DNA of 64,000 nucleotides from Mucilaginibacter gossypiicola (GTDB taxonomy: Bacteria; Bacteroidota; Bacteroidia; Sphingobacteriales; Sphingobacteriaceae), in the NCBI RefSeq assembly GCF_900110105.1, contig NZ_FOCL01000001.1, positions 558,001-622,000 on the forward strand, given 5' to 3'. Position numbers and translations under genes: made by a program. Positions within the stretch are counted from its first letter, which is position 1, and every line of letters starts with the position of its first letter. The notes beneath the pieces were generated by a model that saw only the letters and a program-made list of their open reading frames with translations, ran no database searches and was not told the origin of the DNA. Positions 33,780-43,311 of the stretch are shown here, in pieces.

Positions 33780-35828
33780 CTATCCCGCCTGAATAACACG
33801 CTGTTGATCAGGCTTGTAAAATCTGATTAACAATATTTCTGCAAGCAGGAAGATCAGCGCCAAAATTATACAAAGTTTCCATAATTGTGTGCCAAAATTT
33901 GATTCGGCAACAACACTTTTTAACGAACCGTTTCCTGCTGTTAATAAGGGCTTTGCATTTGGCAGTATTTTTTCGAGATCGGCCGCTGTAAAATAACGCA
34001 TGTCTGACTCGGCCCGGCTGTCATTAAAAGCAAGTGTTGCCAGCGTACTATCCTGCTTCCTAAGCGAATAAATTCCAGGTTCATTTAATTGGTCGGAAAC
34101 ATATAACAGCGTACTCCCCTCCTGCTGCCTTACATCAGGGATAATGGTTTGATTGCCTTTGGTGAGTTTTAGCAATTGCTTTTCGGTGGTTTGCACCGGA
34201 GGCACCTCAAAATTCTCATCGGTACCAAGGGTATAAAACAGGGGCTGGTCATGCCCGCTTAATAATGCCATCCTGAAAAGTATTGGCACAAACAAAGCAT
34301 GCCGGGGCAGGTTGCTAAAATCTTCATTAAGAGGTACAGCACACATGAAAACATTCCCTTTCCCGCTGCTGTAACCCTCCCAAAAAGCTTCACCGGTAGC
34401 AAGGTCCATCAAACTTTCGTGTTTAACACCACTTTTACTTAGTTGATAGTATTTTTTAACAAATGGCAGATCTGGATTTTGAGGAAAGCTTTCAAACACG
34501 TTCTTAAAAACCGGGCTCTGCCTGTTAATGGAAGCCACTTTTACATCCTGGGTGACCATCTTTTCAGGATATCCGGTATTTAGGGCTAATAAAAAGGATT
34601 TGTAATTAGCAAGATCAGCATCTACCGACGGAAATACAACCAGTGTCCCTCCTTTTGTCACATACGTTCTCAGCTGTTGCGCCAGCCCGGTAGCGATAGT
34701 TTTAACATCGCTGATAATTACTATAGGGTAATTATTAAGCGCAGCATAGTCAACACCACCGTCTGTTACGCGGGTTGAAGCAAAGAAAGCATCTGAAGCA
34801 AAAACTGCTTTCAAATAAGGATTTGCCGTCCCGCCGTCTATCAGCAAAACCGGCATTTGCTGTTTTACATTAAAACTAAAGTAAAATTGGTTGTCGAAGG
34901 TAACCGGATTATCCTGTAACTGAATTTCGCCACGTTGCCATCCGGGTTTTAAACCCGAAAAAGACAATGTGTCGTTTTGAACTTCGTGGGCGTTGATGCT
35001 GAAACTACCAATCGCTTTCTGCGCACCATTGATCGATATTTTAAGAGGAATCTTTTCTGCTTTTTCAGTAGCATAGTTATGCAGACGAACAACCAGTTTC
35101 TCACTTTCGGTCGGGCGATGTACTGCACTAAGCAACCAGGCCGAATCAACTGCAACATTGGGCAGATTCCCGGCTTTGAGCTGAACAAGGTTTACAGCTA
35201 TATCGCTATCAGACTTTATGGGTTTATCATTCTTTCCTTTTTGAAAATCTGAAATGATGAATACCGATTTGGTGGAACCTATCTGATTTTCCAATAAGTT
35301 GTCCTGCCTGCTGATCACCTGTTGCAGGCTTCGGCTTTGCGAGCTCACCTTAACCGCATCAACGGCATCGTTAAATTCATCACGGCTCAGCAAGCGTTGA
35401 TGTTTACCTTCAAAATCCTGTGTGAGCAATTGAAAGCGGTCGTTGATACTATAAGCAGAGGCAATTTCTTTTGCGCGGCGTTTAGCTTCATCAAGCAATG
35501 AACCTTCCCGGTTAAGGGTTTCCATGGAGTAGGAATTGTCCACAAAAATGCTGATCACCTGCTGTTTGGCGGCGTTTGCATTATGGGTACCTGGTATATA
35601 CGGACGGGCAAATGCAAGAACCAGGAACAGTAAAGCAAGTAAGCGTGACGCCAGGATCAAGCGTTCCTTTAAATTACGGCGTGAGGCCTGCTGTTCCTGC
35701 ACCTCTTTCAAAAACTGTACATTACTAAAGTATACTTTTTTGTATTTACGAAAATTGAAGAGATGGATCACAACCGGGATGGCCAGGGTCAGCAACGCAA
35801 ATAAAAAAGCAGGATATAAAAAATACAT
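33780..35828 (-). CDS. BatA/vWA domain membrane protein
   Basis: A 682-residue protein. An N-terminal BatA region (two membrane helices at about 4-24 and 57-77, with IPVVIHLFNFRKYKKVYFSN) is followed by a vWA domain (MIDAS DNSYS near residue 97) and a long extracytoplasmic part with a glutamine-amidotransferase-like fold. A last membrane helix lies at about 650-672. Related proteins are part of BatA-E aerotolerance clusters, but no MoxR ATPase or other Bat gene is here. It is the first gene of the operon that includes the dihydroorotase-like gene. Confidence 0.87.
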   Translation of the reverse strand: MYFLYPAFLFALLTLAIPVVIHLFNFRKYKKVYFSNVQFLKEVQEQQASRRNLKERLILASRLLALLFLVLAFARPYIPGTHNANAAKQQVISIFVDNSYSMETLNREGSLLDEAKRRAKEIASAYSINDRFQLLTQDFEGKHQRLLSRDEFNDAVDAVKVSSQSRSLQQVISRQDNLLENQIGSTKSVFIISDFQKGKNDKPIKSDSDIAVNLVQLKAGNLPNVAVDSAWLLSAVHRPTESEKLVVRLHNYATEKAEKIPLKISINGAQKAIGSFSINAHEVQNDTLSFSGLKPGWQRGEIQLQDNPVTFDNQFYFSFNVKQQMPVLLIDGGTANPYLKAVFASDAFFASTRVTDGGVDYAALNNYPIVIISDVKTIATGLAQQLRTYVTKGGTLVVFPSVDADLANYKSFLLALNTGYPEKMVTQDVKVASINRQSPVFKNVFESFPQNPDLPFVKKYYQLSKSGVKHESLMDLATGEAFWEGYSSGKGNVFMCAVPLNEDFSNLPRHALFVPILFRMALLSGHDQPLFYTLGTDENFEVPPVQTTEKQLLKLTKGNQTIIPDVRQQEGSTLLYVSDQLNEPGIYSLRKQDSTLATLAFNDSRAESDMRYFTAADLEKILPNAKPLLTAGNGSLKSVVAESNFGTQLWKLCIILALIFLLAEILLIRFYKPDQQRVIQAG

Positions 35829-35877
35829 ATTTTATATAGGTGGTTGTGCTATTTACAAATGTGGTGATTTTTTAAAT

Positions 35878-35909
35878 ATGCAGGTGTGCAAATTTCAGAT
35901 GTGCAGATT
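35878..35909 (+). repeat. REP-like intergenic repeat, copy 4 (single)
   Basis: A 32-base element in the divergent gap between the BatA gene and the aldo/keto reductase gene. It agrees at 26 of 32 positions with copy 2 at 24422 and is not paired. Confidence 0.7.
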
Positions 35910-36031
35910 CTATTCGAGCTATTTTATGAGAATATTTTAAAACCATACTTTCATAAGCTATAGCTCATCCCCCCCTTTCAAATAATGTTTAAATAAATAT
36001 ATTTGACGCATACATCAATCTACTTTTAAAA

Positions 36032-37027
36032 ATGGAATACAGAAGATTAGGCGAAAGTAAACTAAGCGTATCGGCAATAACTTTTGGTGCATGGGCTGCA
36101 GGCGGCTGGATGTGGGGCGGTAATGATGATCAGGAAGCTATCGATGCCATGCTTGCTGCCTACGACCTTGGCATAACCTCAATTGATACAGCCCCTGTTT
36201 ACGGACAGGGTAAAAGCGAAGAACTTGTTGGCAAAGCCATAAAAGACCTCCCCCGCGATAAGGTACAGATACTAACTAAATACGGCTTACGCTGGGACCT
36301 TGCAAAAGGCGAGTTCTTTTTTAAAAGTAAAGACAACAGCGGGAAGGATATTGATGTATATCGATATGCCGGTAAAGACAGTATTATTACCGAGTGTGAA
36401 AATAGTCTTAAGCGCCTTGGCACCGATTATATTGACCTGTACCAGATTCATTGGTCGGACAAAACCACGCCCATAGATGAAACCATGGAAGCTATTTTAC
36501 GGCTGAAGGAACAGGGTAAAATTCGCGAAGCCGGTGTTTGTAATTACGATGTAAGTCAAATGAATATCGCTGCCAAAACTATTAAACTGGCTGCAAACCA
36601 GGTTCCGTTTAGTATGGTTAACCGCGCTATTGAAGATGAGTTAATTCCTTACTGTATCGAGAACAGGAAAGCAATATTAGCTTATAGCCCGCTTGAACGC
36701 GGTTTGCTAACCGGCAAAATGAAACCCGGCCAAAATTTCGGCGAAGGCGACCACCGTGCAGGCGTTAAGTATTTTAAAGATCAAAATATTGAACGTACCA
36801 ACGCTTTCCTTGCCAAAATAAAACCATTGGCCGATGAAAAAGGTGCCACTTTAGGGCAATTGGTTATCCGCTGGACGATCAATCACCCGGGTATAACCGT
36901 TGCATTGGTTGGCGCCCGTAATGCTGAGCAATCTATCCAGAATGCCAAGGCTATCAATATCCATATCAACGGAGAAGAAATGGAGTTTATCAATAACCAG
37001 TTAAGCGACCTGGAAATTATAAGTTAA
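36032..37027 (+). CDS. Aldo/keto reductase
   Basis: A 331-residue (beta/alpha)8 NADPH-dependent oxidoreductase. The catalytic tetrad is visible: Asp and Tyr in SIDTAPVYGQG (residues about 51-59), Lys in ILTKYGL and His in YQIHWSD. The start MEYRRLGESKLSVSAITFG is typical. Substrate unknown. A nearly consensus TACTTTTA box directly precedes the ATG. It has its own hairpin downstream. Confidence 0.94.
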   Translation: MEYRRLGESKLSVSAITFGAWAAGGWMWGGNDDQEAIDAMLAAYDLGITSIDTAPVYGQGKSEELVGKAIKDLPRDKVQILTKYGLRWDLAKGEFFFKSKDNSGKDIDVYRYAGKDSIITECENSLKRLGTDYIDLYQIHWSDKTTPIDETMEAILRLKEQGKIREAGVCNYDVSQMNIAAKTIKLAANQVPFSMVNRAIEDELIPYCIENRKAILAYSPLERGLLTGKMKPGQNFGEGDHRAGVKYFKDQNIERTNAFLAKIKPLADEKGATLGQLVIRWTINHPGITVALVGARNAEQSIQNAKAINIHINGEEMEFINNQLSDLEIIS

Positions 37028-37040
37028 TATTACATATTGA

Positions 37041-37062
37041 ACGTAGAGTTAATAAACTCTAC
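37041..37062 (+). terminator. Hairpin after the aldo/keto reductase gene
   Basis: CGTAGAGTT-AATA-AACTCTACG forms a perfect 9-bp stem followed by CTTTAACC. The T tract is short, so termination is likely but not certain. Confidence 0.5.
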
Positions 37063-37084
37063 GCTTTAACCAATAACCTTAACC

Positions 37085-37537
37085 ATGATTGTTGATCTCT
37101 TATTATATAACACCCATTTTGCCAATAATCCTACTGTAACTGCTGTAATATTGGGAGTTATAGGAGCAGTATTTAGTTTGTCTGGCGCCATGCTATATAA
37201 TGATCATAAAAAACTTATTAAAAGGGGTATACAAGTTAACGGTACGGTTATAAGTATTGAACGCGAAAGGAGCAATAAAGATTCGACGGTATTAAATTAT
37301 CCGGTAATTAGTTATCGAACATTGCAAAACGAATTGATAACAAAAAAACACAATATCGGTATCAGCAGATACTCATATAAAGAGGGTGATTCAGTAAATG
37401 TGGTTTATGATCGCACCGATAATTCGCTATTTACATTAAATGACGCTTCTTCAAAAAGTGTCCCATTTGCCTTCGTTTTAATTGGGTTAACGTTATTAGT
37501 TGCAGCAATTATCATTTTTATAGTGAAAGGCGGGTAG
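37085..37537 (+). CDS. DUF3592 domain membrane protein
   Basis: A 150-residue protein with an N-terminal membrane helix (about 17-40), a small beta domain typical of DUF3592 (GTVISIERERS, VNVVYDRTDNS) and a C-terminal helix (about 125-146). Function unknown. It has no close operon partner: 57 bases after the reductase gene and 61 bases before the dipeptidase gene. Confidence 0.78.
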   Translation: MIVDLLLYNTHFANNPTVTAVILGVIGAVFSLSGAMLYNDHKKLIKRGIQVNGTVISIERERSNKDSTVLNYPVISYRTLQNELITKKHNIGISRYSYKEGDSVNVVYDRTDNSLFTLNDASSKSVPFAFVLIGLTLLVAAIIIFIVKGG

Positions 37538-37598
37538 TCAAAATCACCGAAATCAAAAAATTAGCCGAACCAGCAATCAATTTCCCTATCTTCCAATT

Positions 37599-38774
37599 AT
37601 GAAAAGATCGCTGTTATTATTCCCGTTATTGCTCGCGTTGAAATTATCTGCCCAAAACGCTCAGCAAATCCATCAAAAGGCTATTTTAATTGATACGCAT
37701 AACGATGTTATTTCAAACGAGCTGATAACCAAAACTGATTTAGGCAAACGGCAAAACGAAGGGAATTTTGATTTGGTTCGTGCTAAAGAAGGCGGACTTG
37801 ATGCGCAGATCTTTTCTATCTGGTGCGGCGAAAGTTATGGTAAAGGGACTGCCTTTGCTTTTGCAAACCGGGAAATAGATTCGTTGTATGCGCTCATCAA
37901 ACGTAATCCTGATAAAATAACTTTAGTACGCAATACCAAAGAACTTCAAAAAGCAGTTGCGGATAAAAAGCTGGCGGCATTGATTGGTGTTGAAGGAGGT
38001 CACATGATTGAGGACAGGATGGATTATATCGATAGCCTTGCCAAACGAGGGATGCGCTATCTTACCTTAACCTGGAATAACAGTACCTCATGGGCAACTT
38101 CGGCGCGTGACGAGGTTACCAAAAAAGATAGTTTGAAACATTTAGGGCTTACCGACTATGGTAAGCAGATTGTTAAACACCTGAATGAGCTTGGCGTTAT
38201 GGTTGATGTATCGCACGTGGGCGAGCGTACCTTTTATGATGTGCTTGAAACTACTACAAAACCAGTTATTGCTTCCCATAGCTGCGCCTACAGTATTGAT
38301 CCTAACCGTCGTAATTTAAAAGATGAGCAACTAAAAGCACTTGCCAAAAATGGCGGCGTGGTATGCGTTAATTTTTACAGCGGTTTTGTAGATAGTACGT
38401 ATACCCCCAAAGTACTTAAGTTTCTGGCACTGCACAAAACAGAGCTCGACTCGTTGACAAAGGTTTACCATGATGTCGATCTGGCCAATATCCGGATAAA
38501 TGCTATGTACAAAGCCGAATCAGACAAATTGAGGCCACCGCTTGAGTTGTTGATCAAACATATCAATTACATAGTAAAGCTCATAGGCGTTGATTATGTA
38601 GGTATAGGCTCGGATTTTGATGGTGCCGAATCATACCCCCTCGGTTTGGACAACGTTGCTGACTATCCTAAAATAACAGCTGAGTTGCTAAAATTAGGCT
38701 ATAGTCAAAAAGACATCGATAAAATATTGGGCGGAAATGTAATGCGGGTGCTAACGGCAAATACGGGCAAATGA
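37599..38774 (+). CDS. M19 family (renal dipeptidase-type) membrane dipeptidase
   Basis: A 391-residue exported protein with signal peptide MKRSLLLFPLLLALKLSAQ. The binuclear zinc site is visible: HxD in IDTHNDVISN, bridging Glu in IGVEGGHMIE, and His residues in VDVSHVGERTF and IASHSCAYSI; GIGSDFDGAESYPLGL supplies the later Asp. It hydrolyses dipeptides in the periplasm. trxB starts 73 bases after its stop. Confidence 0.94.
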   Translation: MKRSLLLFPLLLALKLSAQNAQQIHQKAILIDTHNDVISNELITKTDLGKRQNEGNFDLVRAKEGGLDAQIFSIWCGESYGKGTAFAFANREIDSLYALIKRNPDKITLVRNTKELQKAVADKKLAALIGVEGGHMIEDRMDYIDSLAKRGMRYLTLTWNNSTSWATSARDEVTKKDSLKHLGLTDYGKQIVKHLNELGVMVDVSHVGERTFYDVLETTTKPVIASHSCAYSIDPNRRNLKDEQLKALAKNGGVVCVNFYSGFVDSTYTPKVLKFLALHKTELDSLTKVYHDVDLANIRINAMYKAESDKLRPPLELLIKHINYIVKLIGVDYVGIGSDFDGAESYPLGLDNVADYPKITAELLKLGYSQKDIDKILGGNVMRVLTANTGK

Positions 38775-38847
38775 TGTCACTTTGTTGACGATATGCGCTT
38801 TGCCTTATGCGCTTAAAATCGTAAATTCGCAACTCATTTATAATAAA

Positions 38848-39804
38848 ATGTCTCAAGAAACTGAACACGTAAAATGCCTCATCATAGGCTCTGGTCCTGC
38901 AGGTTATACTGCAGCTATATATGCTTCCCGCGCTGATCTTAAACCAGTTATGTATACCGGCTTACTGGCAGGCGGCCAACTTACACAAACTACCGAAGTT
39001 GAAAACTTCCCGGGTTATCCGCAGGGCATCATGGGCCCTGAACTGATGGAAGATTTCCGTAAACAAGCCGAACGCTTAGGTACTGAAATCCGTTTCGGAT
39101 ATGTTAGCTCTGTTGATTTTTCAAGTTTGCCACATAAAGTTGTGGTTGATGACGTAAAAACCATCACTGCCGATACCGTAATTATATCTACAGGCGCTTC
39201 GGCCAAATGGCTTGGCCTGGAATCTGAACAAAAATACAGCGGCTTTGGTGTTTCTGCCTGTGCTGTTTGCGATGGCTTCTTTTTTAAAGGCCAGGATGTA
39301 GCTATCGTAGGCGCTGGTGATACCGCAGCCGAAGAAGCTACTTACTTAGCAAAATTAGCCCGCAAGGTATATATGATCGTTCGCAGGGATGAGTTCCGCG
39401 CTTCAAAAGCAATGGTTCATCGTGTATTGAACACCCCGAATATCGAAATTTTATATAATACAGAAACCAAAGAGATTTTAGGCGACGGTCAAAGTGTTAC
39501 CGGTGTTAAAGTGATCAATAACCAAACTAACGCCGAGACTGATCTTGACGTTACAGGCTTTTTCGTAGCAATTGGCCATCATCCTAATACCGATATTTTT
39601 AAAGGCTGGTTACATATGGATGAAACAGGCTACATCATCACCCGCCCTGGCTCAACTGAAACCAACGTTGAAGGTGTATTTTGTGCAGGCGATGCTCAGG
39701 ACCACATTTACCGCCAGGCTGTAACAGCAGCAGGTACCGGCTGTATGGCGGCTATTGACGCTGAACGTTACCTGGCTGCCAAAGAGCATGTGGTGACAGC
39801 ATAA
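38848..39804 (+). CDS. trxB: Thioredoxin-disulfide reductase
   Basis: A 318-residue FAD/NADPH enzyme. FAD-binding IIGSGPAGYTAAIYASRA is at the start, the redox pair C138-AV-C141 lies in SACAVCDGFFFKG, NADPH-binding is VGAGDTAAEEATYL, and the C-terminal FAD motif is VFCAGDAQDHIYRQAVTAAG. I use the ATG at 38848 (MSQETEHVKCLIIGSG), not the upstream 38782, which would add 22 residues unlike the family. It reduces thioredoxin in the cytoplasm and may thereby feed the fRMsr at 8.9 kb. Confidence 0.96.
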   Translation: MSQETEHVKCLIIGSGPAGYTAAIYASRADLKPVMYTGLLAGGQLTQTTEVENFPGYPQGIMGPELMEDFRKQAERLGTEIRFGYVSSVDFSSLPHKVVVDDVKTITADTVIISTGASAKWLGLESEQKYSGFGVSACAVCDGFFFKGQDVAIVGAGDTAAEEATYLAKLARKVYMIVRRDEFRASKAMVHRVLNTPNIEILYNTETKEILGDGQSVTGVKVINNQTNAETDLDVTGFFVAIGHHPNTDIFKGWLHMDETGYIITRPGSTETNVEGVFCAGDAQDHIYRQAVTAAGTGCMAAIDAERYLAAKEHVVTA

Positions 39805-39809
39805 GTTGA

Positions 39810-39842
39810 ACCCCACCCAAACCCTCCCCTAAAGGGAGAGGC
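39810..39842. repeat. CCC-rich intergenic repeat (CCCTCCCCTAAAGGGAG type)
   Basis: A C-rich element with a small CTCCC/GGGAG hairpin. I recall closely similar C-rich repeats dispersed between genes in many Bacteroidota genomes. It lies directly after trxB. Confidence 0.55.
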
Positions 39843-39845
39843 TTT

Positions 39846-39881
39846 AAAAAAGCAACAGGTAACTACACTTGTCGCTTTTTT
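39846..39881 (+). terminator. Terminator after trxB
   Basis: AAAAAAGCAACAGGT pairs with ACTTGTCGCTTTTTT with one mismatch and one G-U pair, followed by TTTTTT. Confidence 0.65.
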
Positions 39882-40114
39882 GCTTTAAAATCCCCCAGTT
39901 GCCGTGTCCTCACGGCAACTTATCCGCTTCAAAATAATACATGAATGTTGTGGAGTTGTTATGAGGTTAGATTAACGAATTATGGGAATCTACTAAATTC
40001 CAATAGTAAGTTCAGATCATCGAACAAACGAACTAATATTTTACACATCAAAACTTTTTATATTTTTTTAAAAAGTTTTATCTTACGGGCTCACACTAAC
40101 CTGTTAGATAAATC
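39882..40114. other. Rest of the trxB-GH20 gap
   Basis: Besides the hairpin at 39897-39920 this 310-base gap is AT-rich and shows no credible gene; a 63-codon frame at 39945 has poor codon use and no recognisable product. A promoter for the GH20 gene should lie near 40040-40090, but I found no good consensus match. Confidence 0.35.
39897..39920. repeat. Hairpin AGTTGCCGTG-TCCT-CACGGCAACT
   Basis: A perfect 10-bp stem with a 4-base loop and no T run. Its central GTGTCCTCAC is the reverse complement of the GTGAGGACAC core of the hairpin at 17117-17138, although the outer stems differ. Confidence 0.55.
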
Positions 40115-42418
40115 ATGTATAAAAAGGCTTCTTTAGTACTGCTTGCCGTGCTTGCAGTGTACACCACCACTGTAAACGCACAGGACACGAATCCAAACCT
40201 GGGCATTATCCCAGTTCCCGTTTCATTGAAAAAAGCTCCCGGTCAATTTGTTTTGAGCCAGGAAACTATCGTCCAGGCAGATACTCCTTCAAACAAAGCT
40301 GTAGTATTTTTAAAAGATTATCTTGCCCGAAACCAGGCTTATAACAAACCGGTTGCCATAAAAAGCAGCAGAAGCAGTAACGTTATAACCCTTACCGCTG
40401 CCGGTACTGATGGTTTACCTGCCGAAGGTTACCGTTTAACCATTACGCCGCAACAGGTTATTGTTGCAGGTAAGGGCGCCGGATTGTTCTATGGTGTGCA
40501 AACACTGCTGCAACTGATGCCTGCAGAACATGCTGCTACCATCAAATTGCCAGCTGTGCAAATTGAAGATTATCCGCGTTTCGGTTATCGCGGCGCTATG
40601 CTTGACGTTGGACGTCACTTTTTTGGGGTAGAGATGGTTAAGAAGTACATCGACCTGTTAGCTGCCTATAAACTGAACACCTTTCACTGGCACCTTACCG
40701 AAGACCAGGGCTGGCGTATAGAAATAAAGAAATATCCTAAGCTTACCCAAATCAGCAGCATGCGCGCCCAAACGTTGATTGGAGGTTATCATGACCGTAC
40801 GCCGCAACAATTTGATGGTACACCTTACGGTGGCTTTTATACACAAGACCAGATTCGTGAGGTTGTTAAGTATGCATCAGACAGGTTTATTACTATAGTG
40901 CCTGAAATTGAAATGCCAGGGCACTCTAAGGCCGCGCTTGCTGCTTATCCCGAGTTAAGCTGCGATCCATCAAAAACGTATCAACCGGCTGAAACCTGGG
41001 GAGTATTTAACGATATTTATTGCCCTAATGAAAAAACCTTCGCCTTTTTGCAGGATGTTTTAACAGAAGTAATGGCACTTTTCCCGAGTAAGTACATCCA
41101 CATTGGTGGTGATGAAGCCCCCAAAGATGCATGGAAAAGCTCGCCTTTTTGCCAGCAGCTAATTAAAAAACTAAAACTGAAGGATGAGCACGCATTGCAA
41201 AGCTATTTTATACAACGTATTGAAAAGTTTTTAAATTCAAAAGGCCGCAGCATCATTGGCTGGGACGAGATTTTAGAAGGTGGCCTTGCTCCTAACGCTA
41301 CCGTAATGAGCTGGCGAGGCGAAGAAGGTGGAATTGCGGCAGCGCAACAAAAACATGATGTGATCATGACGCCGGGAAGCAACGGTTTATACATCGACCA
41401 TGGCCAGGGAAAACCAAGCCAGGAACCATTAAGTATTGGCGGTAACGAACCACTGTCGAAAATTTATAGTTACAACCCTACTCCTGCTGTATTAACGCCA
41501 GATGAGCAAAAATACATTAAAGGTGTACAGGCCAATTTGTGGACAGAATATATAGCCACAGATGCCAAAGTAGAGTTTATGCTGTTGCCGAGATTGCTTG
41601 CGTTGTCAGAAATTGCCTGGTCGCCATTAGCCAACAAGAATTACGTTGATTTTGCTGATACACGCTTGCCTGGTCATCTGGCTTGGCTGGATAAAAACGG
41701 GTTTGACTACCACGTGCCAACAGCTATAGGTGCAAAAGATACAGTAATGATAGGCAGCAAGTTAAATGCCGTATTGAAACCATCTGTTGAAGGAGCAAAA
41801 GTGTATTATACTATTGATGGTTACACCCCGCGCGAAACAGATTTGATTTATACCACCCCATTAAATTTGGATATACCTGCTGATCAATACCGCGAACTAC
41901 AGACTATCGTTATAACTCCTTCAGGTAAGCGTAGCAACGTGACCCGTACATTGGTTTATAATAAAGCGCCGATGGCGGCCGTTACTTATACAGGTACAGC
42001 AACAGGACTTAAATACCAGGTTTTTCCCGGCCTTTATACCAGTACAAATCAGCTTGGCATTATGCCAGCCGATAGTGGCGTAACCAAAACCTTTAATACA
42101 GCCGATCTGCGAAAAAATAAAGGTAAATATGGTGTGATTTATACAGGATTTATTAATATTGAAACTGATGGCGTTTATGGCTTTGCAACGTCATCTGCAG
42201 GTGGTTCGGTTTTATTAATTGATGACCAACCGGTAGTTGATAATGACGGAAAACATTCCATGAATGAACAAATGGGAGCTGCGCCGTTGTTAAAAGGCTA
42301 CCATAAGGTAACGGTAAAATATTTTGACCAGGGAACTGGCCCTGTATCGTTAAAAGTGTTTATTACTGCGCCTGGCAAAGCAAAAGCCGAGCTAACACCA
42401 GATACGTTATACAACTAA
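40115..42418 (+). CDS. Secreted GH20 beta-N-acetylhexosaminidase with PA14 tail
   Basis: A 767-residue exported enzyme that removes terminal N-acetylhexosamine from chitin-like or glycoprotein glycans. Order: signal peptide (1-22, ending TTVNAQ), GH20b domain (about 30-150), catalytic barrel (about 155-510) with the Asp-Glu pair D333-E334 in HIGGDEAPKDAWK, a chitobiase-type C-terminal domain (about 545-620), and a PA14-like carbohydrate-binding region (about 640-760). Length is typical for the multidomain form. A lipoprotein gene follows 16 bases later. Confidence 0.95.
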   Translation: MYKKASLVLLAVLAVYTTTVNAQDTNPNLGIIPVPVSLKKAPGQFVLSQETIVQADTPSNKAVVFLKDYLARNQAYNKPVAIKSSRSSNVITLTAAGTDGLPAEGYRLTITPQQVIVAGKGAGLFYGVQTLLQLMPAEHAATIKLPAVQIEDYPRFGYRGAMLDVGRHFFGVEMVKKYIDLLAAYKLNTFHWHLTEDQGWRIEIKKYPKLTQISSMRAQTLIGGYHDRTPQQFDGTPYGGFYTQDQIREVVKYASDRFITIVPEIEMPGHSKAALAAYPELSCDPSKTYQPAETWGVFNDIYCPNEKTFAFLQDVLTEVMALFPSKYIHIGGDEAPKDAWKSSPFCQQLIKKLKLKDEHALQSYFIQRIEKFLNSKGRSIIGWDEILEGGLAPNATVMSWRGEEGGIAAAQQKHDVIMTPGSNGLYIDHGQGKPSQEPLSIGGNEPLSKIYSYNPTPAVLTPDEQKYIKGVQANLWTEYIATDAKVEFMLLPRLLALSEIAWSPLANKNYVDFADTRLPGHLAWLDKNGFDYHVPTAIGAKDTVMIGSKLNAVLKPSVEGAKVYYTIDGYTPRETDLIYTTPLNLDIPADQYRELQTIVITPSGKRSNVTRTLVYNKAPMAAVTYTGTATGLKYQVFPGLYTSTNQLGIMPADSGVTKTFNTADLRKNKGKYGVIYTGFINIETDGVYGFATSSAGGSVLLIDDQPVVDNDGKHSMNEQMGAAPLLKGYHKVTVKYFDQGTGPVSLKVFITAPGKAKAELTPDTLYN

Positions 42419-42434
42419 GTTGAACCAAAAAAAT

Positions 42435-43175
42435 ATGACTAACAGGTTTTACCTTTTTGCACTTGCGATAAGTGCATTAATGGCTGGATGCGGCGGGCAG
42501 GAAACAAAAAAGCCTGCCGCTCCTACGGCACCTAAAAAGCCGGAGTTGATGGCGCCTTTCAGGTTTCATAAACTGATAGAGGTTTCGCCAGGGCAAAGCT
42601 ATGATATTTTGAGCTGGGGCCGTGGTGCCGAAGAAGCCGGTTCGTTCATGATATTACATTCAGATTCATCGGCCATAAAATACACTACAACAACCGGCGA
42701 TTTGGATGGCGCTATTATCGACGTTTACAATTCGGATATGGATGTGGATGGCAATCCTGAGATTCTGATCCAGGCGAAATCGAAAGACACGACTAATTAT
42801 ACATCTATCTACGCCTTTGAGTTTAACGACAATAACAGTAAAGCCAATAAACTTGACTTCCCGAAATTAACCAGCTCACAGCGTAAAGGTTATCGAGGTA
42901 ATGATAATTTTTATATCAAGGAAGGAAAGTTGATGCGGGAGTTTCCGATATTTAATGGCACTGGCAAAGACGCCAAACCCTCAGGAGCAAAACGCCAGCT
43001 GGAATATGGATTACGAGGTAATGAATTTACAGTTAAACAACTGAGTAAAGATTCAACCGATGTAAAACAACCGGACAATCAGCCTGCTAAAACGGATGAG
43101 AAAAAATCTTCGGATATACAAAGTTCATCGTCGTCAAAATCGTCGAAGAAAAAACATAAGAGACACAGAGGATAG
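42435..43175 (+). CDS. Lipoprotein with FG-GAP/VCBS-like middle region
   Basis: A 246-residue lipoprotein. The signal is MTNRFYLFALAISALMAGCG with lipobox LMAGC (Cys near 19). The middle has an IIDVYNSDMDVDGNPEILIQ block that resembles the DxDxDG calcium-binding repeats of integrin-like proteins. The end is a Ser/Lys run (SSKSSKKKHKRHRG). I prefer the ATG at 42435 over a TTG at 42420 because of the lipoprotein signal. It probably shares a transcript with the GH20 gene. Function unknown. Confidence 0.8.
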   Translation: MTNRFYLFALAISALMAGCGGQETKKPAAPTAPKKPELMAPFRFHKLIEVSPGQSYDILSWGRGAEEAGSFMILHSDSSAIKYTTTTGDLDGAIIDVYNSDMDVDGNPEILIQAKSKDTTNYTSIYAFEFNDNNSKANKLDFPKLTSSQRKGYRGNDNFYIKEGKLMREFPIFNGTGKDAKPSGAKRQLEYGLRGNEFTVKQLSKDSTDVKQPDNQPAKTDEKKSSDIQSSSSSKSSKKKHKRHRG

Positions 43176-43210
43176 TTTAGTTTTCGTTGCAAACGCAAAC
43201 CCTGGTTAAG

Positions 43211-43229
43211 CGCTCGTTACAAACGAGCG
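43211..43229. repeat. Hairpin CGCTCGTT-ACA-AACGAGCG
   Basis: A perfect 8-bp stem with a 3-base loop, no T run, just ahead of the intergenic terminator. I recall similar CGCTCGTT/AACGAGCG hairpins between genes in Sphingobacteriaceae; a second copy was not found here. Confidence 0.45.
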
Positions 43230-43243
43230 TAAGTTGAAAAAGC

Positions 43244-43282
43244 AAAACGCCATGCCGAGATAGTTTCTGCATGGCGTTTTTT
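43244..43282. terminator. Bidirectional terminator between lipoprotein and carboxylase genes
   Basis: AAAACGCCATGC (43244-43255) pairs with GCATGGCGTTTT (43269-43280), followed by more T. It serves both convergent genes. Confidence 0.85.
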
Positions 43283-43311
43283 ACTAATCTTTTATCTCCA
43301 ACCTCTAATCA

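Noticed and set aside
39945..40136. 63-codon frame upstream of the GH20 gene
   Set aside because: Hydrophilic, no homology, AT-rich chance frame over the promoter region; it overlaps the GH20 start.
43284..43311. AT-rich motif resembling ATCTCCAACCTCTAATC repeats
   Set aside because: A loose likeness to 30332-30355 exists, but the match is too short and imperfect to call a repeat.
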